From an uncultured Porphyromonadaceae bacterium (GTDB lineage: Bacteria > Bacteroidota > Bacteroidia > Bacteroidales > Muribaculaceae): a stretch of 5,471 nucleotides of DNA. Location of the stretch: the NCBI GenBank assembly GCA_902494595.1, contig CABUTY010000111.1:1-5471 (forward strand). The letters run 5' to 3'. The position numbers were made by a program, and so were the translations under genes. Positions 1-5,471 of the stretch are shown one piece after another. The notes beneath the pieces were generated by a model that was not told the DNA's origin, did no database searches, and worked only from the letters and a program-made list of their open reading frames with translations. Position 1 is the stretch's first letter; every line of letters begins with the position of its first letter.

Positions 1-992
1 ACATAGTGATATCCGTCAAGGCCTCCAACACTGTGGTGATGGTGGAGACGGTGCAGCTGTTGGTTGCCGAGATGGACAAGGAGGACATGCATTATCCCTT
101 GCACCTTGGGGTTACGGAAGCTGGCGACGCCGAGGATGGTCGCATCAAGAGCGCTGCCGGCATCGGAGCGCTGCTGGCCATGGGTATCGGCGATACCATC
201 AGGGTATCGCTGAGCGAAGACCCCTGCAACGAGGTACCCGTAGCCCGTATGCTGCGCGATTACATCACAGCCCGTGACGGCCATGCCTGGATAGAGGAGC
301 CGGCCACGACTCTCCCGGGCAAAGCCCGTTCACACACTCTTCCTTACAACGGCATTCTGCCGCCGGGAACGTCGACAGTGGCATGGCATCACGACATGCC
401 TGCCGACGACTCCAACCTCATAGAAATCTCTGCGGAAGGGCCTAATCCTGTGGGCGCTATGGCCGCGGCCATCGACAGCTATGTGGCTGCCGGAGGGCGG
501 CAGCCTGTCCTCATGACATTCTCCTACGACACTGCCGACATCGACGAGCTGCGCATCAAAAGCGCCGCCGATGCCGGCACGCTCCTCCTTTGCGGATATG
601 GCTCAGGGATAAGAATCAATGATCCGAATTTCGACACCTCTGCCCTGGGCCGGCTTGAACTCGACATTCTTCAGGCCGTGCGTCTCCGCACTTCCAAAAC
701 CGAATACATCTCCTGTCCGAGTTGCGGACGCACGCTCTTCGACCTGCAGTCAACACTCGCAGAGGTAAAAAAAGCCACGGCACATCTTACCGGGCTCAAG
801 ATAGGAGTGATGGGGTGCATCGTGAACGGTCCCGGCGAGATGGCCGATGCCGACTATGGTTATGTTGGCGCCGGTCCCGGCAAGGTGTCGATATACAGAG
901 GCAAGGATTGTGCGGTCAAGAATATCCCCTGCTCCGAAGCCATTTACCGGCTGCTCGAAATTATCGAGGCCGACAGAACCGACTCAAAATAA
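1..992 (+). CDS. ispG: 4-hydroxy-3-methylbut-2-enyl diphosphate synthase (IspG/GcpE), C-terminal part, 5' end outside window
   Basis: IspG catalyses the penultimate step of the MEP isoprenoid pathway in the cytoplasm, the reductive ring opening of MEcPP to HMBPP using a [4Fe-4S] cluster. The reading frame is open to the left edge (first whole codon at position 3), so the GTG at 6 is not the start and the N-terminal TIM-barrel part is missing. Numbering from that GTG, residues 33-70 hold the end of the barrel (HLGVTEAG, then GIGDTIRVSLSE). Residues about 90-225 resemble the extra A* domain of the plant, chlamydial and Bacteroidetes long form (KSAADAGTLLLCGYGSGIRI). Residues 232-323 are the iron-sulfur domain. 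Three cluster cysteines are visible, Cys237 and Cys240 in CPSCGRT and Cys271 in GCIVNGPGE, with the fourth ligand Glu278. The stop is TAA at 990-992. The A* segment looks short for the family (see findings). The family call is very secure. Confidence 0.97.
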   Translation, partial: IVISVKASNTVVMVETVQLLVAEMDKEDMHYPLHLGVTEAGDAEDGRIKSAAGIGALLAMGIGDTIRVSLSEDPCNEVPVARMLRDYITARDGHAWIEEPATTLPGKARSHTLPYNGILPPGTSTVAWHHDMPADDSNLIEISAEGPNPVGAMAAAIDSYVAAGGRQPVLMTFSYDTADIDELRIKSAADAGTLLLCGYGSGIRINDPNFDTSALGRLELDILQAVRLRTSKTEYISCPSCGRTLFDLQSTLAEVKKATAHLTGLKIGVMGCIVNGPGEMADADYGYVGAGPGKVSIYRGKDCAVKNIPCSEAIYRLLEIIEADRTDSK

Positions 993-1143
993 GATCGTAT
1001 TATAACAGAAAGCATTCATTTTTAAGGCCGATTTATATTGCCGCGTCATAGAAATTTCATTTCTTTAAAATATGCGACAGTGATATAAATTGCTTGTTCA
1101 GACTATTGAAGTGCAATACTCTGCATGAGGGGTATGGCGCTTC

Positions 1144-1189
1144 TTTATTTAATCCCACCGATGCAACATATCGCCTATCTTTAAATAAA
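1144..1189. repeat. AT-rich perfect inverted repeat, 9-bp arms
   Basis: TTTATTTAA at 1144-1152 is the exact reverse complement of TTAAATAAA at 1181-1189, with 28 bases between the arms. The arms contain only A and T, so chance occurrence in this AT-rich stretch is plausible, and a hairpin would be weak. It could be a spaced protein-binding site or mean nothing. Confidence 0.25.
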
Positions 1190-1270
1190 TGAATCATTTT
1201 AAAGCCAATAATTATATAGGAATAATCGGATAACGCCCGATTTTACACAGGAGCCGCGCAAACGGGCCGC

Positions 1271-1312
1271 ACAAAAAAAATAAAGTCAATCCCTTTTCCC
1301 AAAGAGATTGAC
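1271..1312 (-). terminator. Hairpin with a T-tract on the minus strand
   Basis: Arms 1285-1296 (GTCAATCCCTTT) and 1301-1312 (AAAGAGATTGAC) pair over 12 bp with one mismatch, around a 4-base loop. Read on the minus strand, the stem is followed at once by a T-rich tract (the complement of 1271-1284, whose plus strand is A-rich), which is the form of an intrinsic terminator. On the plus strand the sequence after the stem (CGAAACCTTAATC) has no T-run. No minus-strand gene lies just to the right, so the transcript it would stop is unknown. It could instead be a structured element of a plus-strand leader. Confidence 0.4.
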
Positions 1313-1338
1313 CGAAACCTTAATCTTAATTTAATACT

Positions 1339-1362
1339 ATGAAAAACACACTGCAAAAATAA
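1339..1362 (+). other. Seven-codon ORF (MKNTLQK) behind an AT-rich leader
   Basis: ATG at 1339 opens a frame encoding M-K-N-T-L-Q-K and ends with TAA at 1360-1362, directly followed by another TAA. The preceding bases (CTTAATTTAATACT) and the ATGAAAAA start resemble the translation starts of many Bacteroidales exported proteins. It may be a leader peptide, the remnant of a lost gene, or chance. There is no downstream coding frame for it to continue into. Confidence 0.15.
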
Positions 1363-1436
1363 TAATTTCCATTGAGATAATAAAAAATCCCAAGGGCCAA
1401 GGTGCATTTTTAACTTTAATTAACGTTGAGAACTTT

Positions 1437-1517
1437 TAAGGACTTTAAGGTCAGTAAGGTCTCTAAGGACCCTAAGGACTTTAACGACCCTACTGACCTT
1501 AGAGACCTTAACCGGGC
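1437..1517. repeat. Array of nine 9-bp units (TAAGGNNNN type, changing to complementary form)
   Basis: Nine consecutive 9-mers begin with TA: TAAGGACTT (1437), TAAGGTCAG (1446), TAAGGTCTC (1455), TAAGGACCC (1464), TAAGGACTT (1473), TAACGACCC (1482), TACTGACCT (1491), TAGAGACCT (1500) and TAACCGGGC (1509). The first five share TAAGG, and the last is degenerate. A weaker tenth unit, TGAGAACTT (1427-1435), lies upstream with a 1-base slip. The array contains a perfect 14-bp inverted repeat (1455-1468 with 1497-1510) and a 12-of-13 inverted repeat (1447-1459 with 1488-1500). It sits 93-173 bases before the rubrerythrin start. The function is unknown; possibilities are a multi-site protein-binding region or a structured leader. 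Confidence 0.8.
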
Positions 1518-1539
1518 AAACAATTTTGGGCGAGGGATG

Positions 1540-1553
1540 TTATAATGTCATAA
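1540..1553 (+). promoter_or_regulatory. Possible promoter or PerR-like operator upstream of rubrerythrin
   Basis: The imperfect palindrome TTATAATGTCATAA lies 57-70 bases before the rubrerythrin ATG. Its left half equals one half of the PerR box (TTATAATnATTATAA), and the right half matches 5 of 7 bases, but the one-base spacer is missing. It also contains an exact TATAAT at 1541-1546, with no good -35 TTGACA upstream. A TTTG at 1525-1528 is too close for the Bacteroides -33/-7 promoter. PerR control of rubrerythrin is known in other anaerobes, so the position is sensible, but the match is weak. Confidence 0.25.
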
Positions 1554-1609
1554 CCGTCGCGGCCAAGAGGCGCATCTTCCATGGCCGCCGTATAAAAATT
1601 ACTGGAATT

Positions 1610-2209
1610 ATGTCAGAGAATAAAGCTAAGAGCCTTGAAGGCACAAAGACACAGAAGAATCTTGCCACTGCATATCTCGCTGAGTCGGCGGCATATTCAC
1701 GCTATATATTCTTCAGCAAACAGGCTGAGAAGGAAGGTTATCCGCAGTTTGCCGAGATTTTCGAGGAAACGGCCAACAATGAGTTGCGCCATGCCAAGAT
1801 ATATCTGCAATTCCTGTCAGAGGGTAACGCCAAGGCACCGGCCATGGAAGTCGACGCCGGAGTAATCGGCAAGACCATCGACAATCTCAAGGTAGCCGCC
1901 TCCGAGGAAGAGAAAGAAGGCGTGGAGATGTACACGAATGCAGCCAAGGTAGCCAAGGAAGAGGGCTTCGACGACATAGCCGACAAATTCGAGGCCATAG
2001 CCACCATAGAGCAGCACCACCGTGACCGCTACCTGAAGATGGCCGACCTTATCGAGAAGGGGAACGTGTTCAAGAGCGAGACAGGCAAACCTATCAAATG
2101 GCAGTGCCGCGTTTGCGGTTACATCTACGAGGGCGTCACGCCTCCCAAGAAGTGCCCCGCCTGCAGCCACCCCACTCAGTTCTTCCAGCGAGAGGTTGAA
2201 CTGTTCTAA
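1610..2209 (+). CDS. rbr: Rubrerythrin (199 aa, diiron peroxidase with C-terminal rubredoxin-like domain)
   Basis: This cytoplasmic non-haem iron protein reduces hydrogen peroxide to water in anaerobes, with electrons passing through its rubredoxin-type centre. Residues about 10-150 form the four-helix ferritin-like domain. The expected diiron ligands are all present by alignment to the classical enzyme: Glu25 (LAESAAY), Glu58 and His61 (NELRHAKIY), Glu100 and Glu103 (EEEKEGVEMY), and Glu134 and His137 (IEQHHRDRY). Residues 164-192 are the rubredoxin-like domain, with Cys166/Cys169 (CRVC) and Cys182/Cys185 (CPAC). The ATG at 1610 is preferred over an upstream in-frame TTG at 1526, because family members start just before the KSLEGTKTQKNL segment and the extra 28 residues look non-coding. 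The leader (TATAAAAATTACTGGAATT) has no strong Shine-Dalgarno, as is usual in Bacteroidetes. The gene stands alone and converges with the GH81 gene. Length and residues indicate an intact, functional protein. Confidence 0.97.
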   Translation: MSENKAKSLEGTKTQKNLATAYLAESAAYSRYIFFSKQAEKEGYPQFAEIFEETANNELRHAKIYLQFLSEGNAKAPAMEVDAGVIGKTIDNLKVAASEEEKEGVEMYTNAAKVAKEEGFDDIADKFEAIATIEQHHRDRYLKMADLIEKGNVFKSETGKPIKWQCRVCGYIYEGVTPPKKCPACSHPTQFFQREVELF

Positions 2210-2318
2210 GCATGAATGTTAAGTCTTTCATTAATATTTGTTTTATAAATCTACTCTCTAAGCCATCTTTAAGACAGTCTTACACAATCGAAATAACCAT
2301 CGATTACCCTGTCATACC

Positions 2319-2355
2319 GCAACCACGGAACCATCGGTCCCGTGGTTGCTTATTT
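2319..2355 (+). terminator. Strong hairpin terminator between convergent genes
   Basis: Arms 2319-2332 and 2336-2349 pair over 14 bp with a single A-C mismatch around a 3-base loop (ATC), and the outer 10 bp (GCAACCACGG / CCGTGGTTGC) are perfect. On the plus strand the stem is followed by TTATTTA, fitting an intrinsic terminator for rubrerythrin 109 bases after its stop. The stem also begins only 26 bases beyond the GH81 stop on the minus strand, but no T-run follows on that side. It may protect both genes from read-through. Confidence 0.75.
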
Positions 2356-2375
2356 AGAGTTTGTTGACAGAGGTG

Positions 2376-5300
2376 TCAGAGCCTGATTTTACATATGCCG
2401 GAAGAGGAACGCATTATGTATAATCCGGGAGCGAGACTGCGCAACAAGTCGTCGGCCATATCTGACGGGCAAGAGGCAACCTTGATGCCCTGCATGTTTA
2501 AAATGTCCACGTGCCCGTCGGTAAAATCAGTTACCTGCATTCCGGTAGGGATTCCCGTGCGCTTCAGACCGAATACGCGCCATTCATATACGCTGCTGCC
2601 ATAGGCCGTCAGTCCGCGATGGTCGCACACAAGCTTAACATACCTGGCCTCTACCACCGGGAACGAGAACTCCTGCAGTCCGCCCGCAGAGGCATGTCCG
2701 GCATATACCTCGGCATAATCGCGGCCGTTGACCGACACCTCCACATGATAATCGGCAGCATACGCTCCCTCCCAGAGTATCTGCATACGGTTTACAAGAT
2801 ACGTATTCTCAAGATCTGCGGTCACGGCACCACCATCCTCCCATCGGCTTTCCCAACGCGTCGACTCGTCGCCATCGTTGATCCACGAGGCCCGGCTGCC
2901 ATCATGCACACTGTTTGATTCCACGGGGCGACCAAGCGCCAGATTGGCCTCGGATACGCTTCTGATTCTGACCTGGGCCTCTGCACGCCGACCTTCCGTC
3001 TCGGCAACCAATGTATATACCCCGGGGAGATTCCCTCCAAAAAGATATGCACCCCGGTTCCTGACACGCAAGCACTCAGGATGTTCTTCTCCATTCTCAT
3101 GAAGGGCCTTGACCGTCACATCGCCGGAGGCTCCATAGATTCCGCCATACTGATTGGAGGCCACAAGGTCCAGGATAATGCTTTCACCTTCAAGCACCTC
3201 CCCGTTTCTGGGCGTTATCGAGAGTTTTTCAAGGCGTTCACTCTCGTTGACAAGGAGACGGCGGCGCCCCTGTATGCCCTCCCATTCGGCAACCAAAGTA
3301 ATGAAGCCGTGACTTCCGGGAATATAGTAGCCGTTGTGGAACCTTCCCTCAGGGTCGCTGCAGCTCCAATCAACCGGCAACTCCACCCGTTCGCCGGCAA
3401 GAGTACAGCCATAGGCCGAGACGGGTACATGCACACCCTCATCGGCAGTTTCGGGCGCCTCAAGCATCAACCCTACGGTTTTATCCTGCGGCGTGCTTTT
3501 GGCAAAGCCGTTGACCATAAGCTCATATATGGAATAGCCATACTGCGAGCCCCTGCGCAGCATATTTATTTTCAACGCCGGAGTCTCTATGCCGAGAATA
3601 TGGGTGGCGAGGCCGGCTGCGCCGTTGCCCCTGACTTCCTTGACGGTGGTCCATTCCGTATCTGCCGTCAGCGGATATTCCGAAGGTACCTGTATGTCGT
3701 AATCGGCACCATAGGCCGCTTCCCACACTATCCCCACGCGAGAGACATAATGTTCTTCCCCCAGATCTATCGTAACCCATTGCGATTCCGTGTGTTGCGA
3801 ACTCCAGCGGGTAGACATGTCCTCATCGTTGATGTTTTCGATAGTGGATCCGGCATTCTCGAAGCTGCTGGCCTGGCACACCTTTTCCGGCGCTATGTTC
3901 GCGAGCTCCGGGAGCACCATAATCCGCGCCGATGCCGAAACATCACCGCATACCGCTGTCACAGTATGGCTGCCGATATGGTCTGCGACGAACAGCGACG
4001 ACTCACAGCCATCCTGTGCCACGCCATCCACATACCATCGCAAGATGCCGCCAAACGGTTCGTCATACTGGTCGGCGACATGTGCCGAAAGTAGCGCCTC
4101 TGCTCCATATTCAAGATATCGCGGCGCGCCGTCCAGCTCCACTGCCACCGCCTTAGGAGTATCGTTAACTTCCACCGACGTTTTGACCTCAAGCTCGCCG
4201 CATGCAGCCGTCAATACGACATCGCTACCCTTCACCGCATCATCAAAGATATGAAGCCTCCCTTCACTGTCGATTTCCGCAGCACCTTCACTGACAGCAA
4301 CCCGTGTCTCCGCATCGGGCATCTGCGCCCCATACTGATCATAAACCGTGACAGAGACATTCAGCCTGCTGCCGGCAGGATAGCGGCCGGCATTCCCGGC
4401 TATCTCCATTCTCACCTCTGACGGACGACTCTCCTCCGTATACACCGCAAATCCGGGGCGTGTATTGAGACTTTTCAGAAGCACTCCGTCACGGTAATAA
4501 TTTACGCGACGGTCGGAAGCCTCCGGATTATATACCATATAGCTTACATGTCCATCCTTGTCGACAAAGGCATTGGCCGTGGGAATGTCCGCACTTACAG
4601 ACCTGTCGATATCTCCATAGCTGAGATGCGAATTAATCACATAATACGATATGTGTCCCGTATCGGTATTTCGGGCGATACCATAATCAAGGGCAATGGC
4701 CTTGTTGAAGATATCAGCCGCTTTGCGGGGGTCGAAACGTTCCAGATAGCACAGCACCACATTGCCCACCGACTGTTCGGCAAGCGCCTTGTCGCGGTCG
4801 GCATCGTTGAACCATGTATATTCCGTACTTTCCATCATCGTTTCATAATCCCAACGTGCGAACCCGAGATCCGAGGAGAGATAGTCGAGCAGCGGCGACA
4901 CAGGCATCCACTGTATGGAGTGCATCCATAGGGGGTCGCCCGAGAACCATGTCCACCATCCTATACCCTTTGACGTCAGATTGGTGCAGTAAGGATGTCG
5001 GTAACGTGAATAATCATAGTTATGATCTCGTCCGGCGACGATATGGTCGCGGTCAAACCAGTATTCGGCAACGCCCTTGCTTTCGGTAAGCCATCCGAAG
5101 ATACCCGCATCCCTCATCTCCCTGTCGCCGAGCGCCACACCGAGCATATACACGGCACCCCATGCCTGCATAGCCTCCGACGACGACTCCTGGCCATTGC
5201 CGTTGTCGTTGACATGGTCGCCCATTCCGCCGGCATAGCTGTGCCCGGCCCACGGATCCAGAGTACGCATAAACGGGAAGCGACTGTCGCCACGGTCCCA

Positions 5301-5471
5301 ATTGGCATAGTCCTTGCATATCATGCGCAGCATTTCCCCATAACCTTCGCGAAATTCAGCATCTTCCATACACAGCAATGCACCGGCATACAGAAAATAA
5401 CCGTAATGAAAATGATGGTCGTTGAATCTGTCGGTGCCATAACCGGCATCATACCCGAGCATTCCGCCCCA
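2376..5471 (-). CDS. GH81 endo-beta-1,3-glucanase with two Ig-Ig-F5/8C modules and a T9SS-like C-terminal domain (5' end outside window)
   Basis: GH81 enzymes hydrolyse internal beta-1,3-glucan links by an inverting mechanism; likely substrates are fungal wall glucan, callose or laminarin-type glucans. The frame is open to the right edge (W-G-G precede the first Met at 5462), so the signal peptide and N-terminal half of the catalytic domain are missing. Numbering from that Met, GH81 hallmarks are FNDHHFHYGY (13-22, Asp15 the probable catalytic acid), DPWAGHSYAGG (69-79), GNGQESSSEA (88-97, Glu92 and Glu96, one the probable base), and HSIQWMP (181-187). The GH81 end piece (SYYVINSHL to MVYNPEA) runs to about 345. 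Then come Ig-like domains at about 348-433 and 437-517, an F5/8 type C (CBM32-like) domain at 521-652 (STRW, QWVTIDLG, YSIYELMVNG), Ig-like domains at 660-740 and 744-836, a second F5/8C at 838-966 (ESTRW, ARYVKLV, SSVYEWRVFG), and a C-terminal sorting-like domain at 977-1028 (ILNMQGIKV, LAPGLYIM). The stop is TGA at 2378-2376. The family call is secure; the exact substrate and Ig boundaries are inferred. Confidence 0.93.
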   Translation of the reverse strand, partial: WGGMLGYDAGYGTDRFNDHHFHYGYFLYAGALLCMEDAEFREGYGEMLRMICKDYANWDRGDSRFPFMRTLDPWAGHSYAGGMGDHVNDNGNGQESSSEAMQAWGAVYMLGVALGDREMRDAGIFGWLTESKGVAEYWFDRDHIVAGRDHNYDYSRYRHPYCTNLTSKGIGWWTWFSGDPLWMHSIQWMPVSPLLDYLSSDLGFARWDYETMMESTEYTWFNDADRDKALAEQSVGNVVLCYLERFDPRKAADIFNKAIALDYGIARNTDTGHISYYVINSHLSYGDIDRSVSADIPTANAFVDKDGHVSYMVYNPEASDRRVNYYRDGVLLKSLNTRPGFAVYTEESRPSEVRMEIAGNAGRYPAGSRLNVSVTVYDQYGAQMPDAETRVAVSEGAAEIDSEGRLHIFDDAVKGSDVVLTAACGELEVKTSVEVNDTPKAVAVELDGAPRYLEYGAEALLSAHVADQYDEPFGGILRWYVDGVAQDGCESSLFVADHIGSHTVTAVCGDVSASARIMVLPELANIAPEKVCQASSFENAGSTIENINDEDMSTRWSSQHTESQWVTIDLGEEHYVSRVGIVWEAAYGADYDIQVPSEYPLTADTEWTTVKEVRGNGAAGLATHILGIETPALKINMLRRGSQYGYSIYELMVNGFAKSTPQDKTVGLMLEAPETADEGVHVPVSAYGCTLAGERVELPVDWSCSDPEGRFHNGYYIPGSHGFITLVAEWEGIQGRRRLLVNESERLEKLSITPRNGEVLEGESIILDLVASNQYGGIYGASGDVTVKALHENGEEHPECLRVRNRGAYLFGGNLPGVYTLVAETEGRRAEAQVRIRSVSEANLALGRPVESNSVHDGSRASWINDGDESTRWESRWEDGGAVTADLENTYLVNRMQILWEGAYAADYHVEVSVNGRDYAEVYAGHASAGGLQEFSFPVVEARYVKLVCDHRGLTAYGSSVYEWRVFGLKRTGIPTGMQVTDFTDGHVDILNMQGIKVASCPSDMADDLLRSLAPGLYIMRSSSGICKIRL

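Larger units (their letters stand above)
993..1609. other. Long AT-rich intergenic region between ispG and rubrerythrin
   Basis: This stretch of about 617 bases has stops in all frames and no ORF resembling a protein family. I saw no tRNA or rRNA. It contains an AT-rich 9-bp inverted repeat (1144-1152 and 1181-1189), a weak 6-bp stem (1224-1229 with 1237-1242), a stronger 12-bp hairpin with a minus-strand T-tract (1285-1312), a 7-codon ORF at 1339-1362, the 9-bp unit array (1437-1517), and a possible promoter or operator at 1540-1553. I see no strong GC-rich terminator right after ispG; the stem at 1055-1069 (AGAAAT, loop TTC, ATTTCT) is short and AT-only. The region is large enough to hide a small RNA, but nothing in the sequence proves one. 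Confidence 0.7.

Noticed and set aside
722..1051. 109-codon ORF overlapping the 3' end of ispG
   Set aside because: It is a +1-frame shadow of the conserved IspG iron-sulfur domain with an Arg-rich product of no family.
1437..1517. CRISPR array
   Set aside because: The units are only 9 bp, directly adjacent, with no constant repeat of 20 or more bases, no spacers, and no cas genes in the window.
1526..1609. N-terminal extension of rubrerythrin from a TTG at 1526
   Set aside because: The 28 extra residues do not resemble the family, and the ATG at 1610 gives the usual rubrerythrin N-terminus and length.
993..1609. Bacteroides-type promoter (TTTG, 19-21 bases, TAnnTTTG)
   Set aside because: Near matches to the -7 box (TATCTTTA at 1176, TAACTTTA at 1411) lack a TTTG at the required distance upstream.
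1817..2170. Minus-strand ORF of 117 codons inside rubrerythrin
   Set aside because: It is an antisense shadow of the conserved diiron and rubredoxin domains.
2270..2282. Palindrome TAAGACAGTCTTA after rubrerythrin
   Set aside because: It has a single central base, so it cannot form a normal hairpin loop, and no T-run follows. The stronger stem at 2319-2349 explains termination better.
3081..4094. Plus-strand ORF of 337 codons opposite the GH81 gene
   Set aside because: It lies fully antisense to clear Ig and F5/8C domains, its product resembles no family, and it is rich in Arg, His and Pro as expected for an antisense shadow.
2376..5471. New defence or mobile system
   Set aside because: The three genes are a housekeeping enzyme, a stress protein and a glycan hydrolase. 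I see no transposase, integrase, nuclease or terminal repeats around them.

Overview
The window looks like chromosomal DNA of a gut-type Bacteroidales bacterium. The evidence is a long-form IspG with the extra central (A*) domain, a rubrerythrin preceded by an AT-rich leader with no clear Shine-Dalgarno, and a large secreted polysaccharidase ending in a type IX secretion-like C-terminal domain. A member of the Muribaculaceae or a related family would fit, but that is inference. Nothing suggests a phage, plasmid or insertion sequence.

Layout, left to right: (1) 1-992, plus strand: the C-terminal part of ispG, cut by the left edge. (2) 993-1609: about 617 bases without a convincing gene. It holds an AT-rich inverted repeat, a hairpin with a T-tract on the minus strand, a 7-codon ORF behind an AT-rich leader, and a striking array of 9-bp units. 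(3) 1610-2209, plus strand: an intact rubrerythrin gene with all expected iron ligands. (4) 2210-2375: a convergent intergenic region with a strong hairpin. (5) 2376-5471, minus strand: a very large multidomain GH81 endo-beta-1,3-glucanase, cut by the right edge so that its signal peptide and the N-terminal half of the catalytic domain are missing.

The three genes do not form one pathway. IspG makes the isoprenoid precursor HMBPP with an oxygen-sensitive [4Fe-4S] cluster. Rubrerythrin removes peroxide in anaerobes, and a possible PerR-like operator lies upstream of it. The GH81 protein is an export-destined glycan-degrading enzyme transcribed toward rubrerythrin. I found no clear sign of a new multi-gene system. 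The most unusual signals are the 9-bp array, in which two units recur as their reverse complement exactly 45 bp later in the same order, and the duplicated Ig-Ig-F5/8C architecture of the glucanase.
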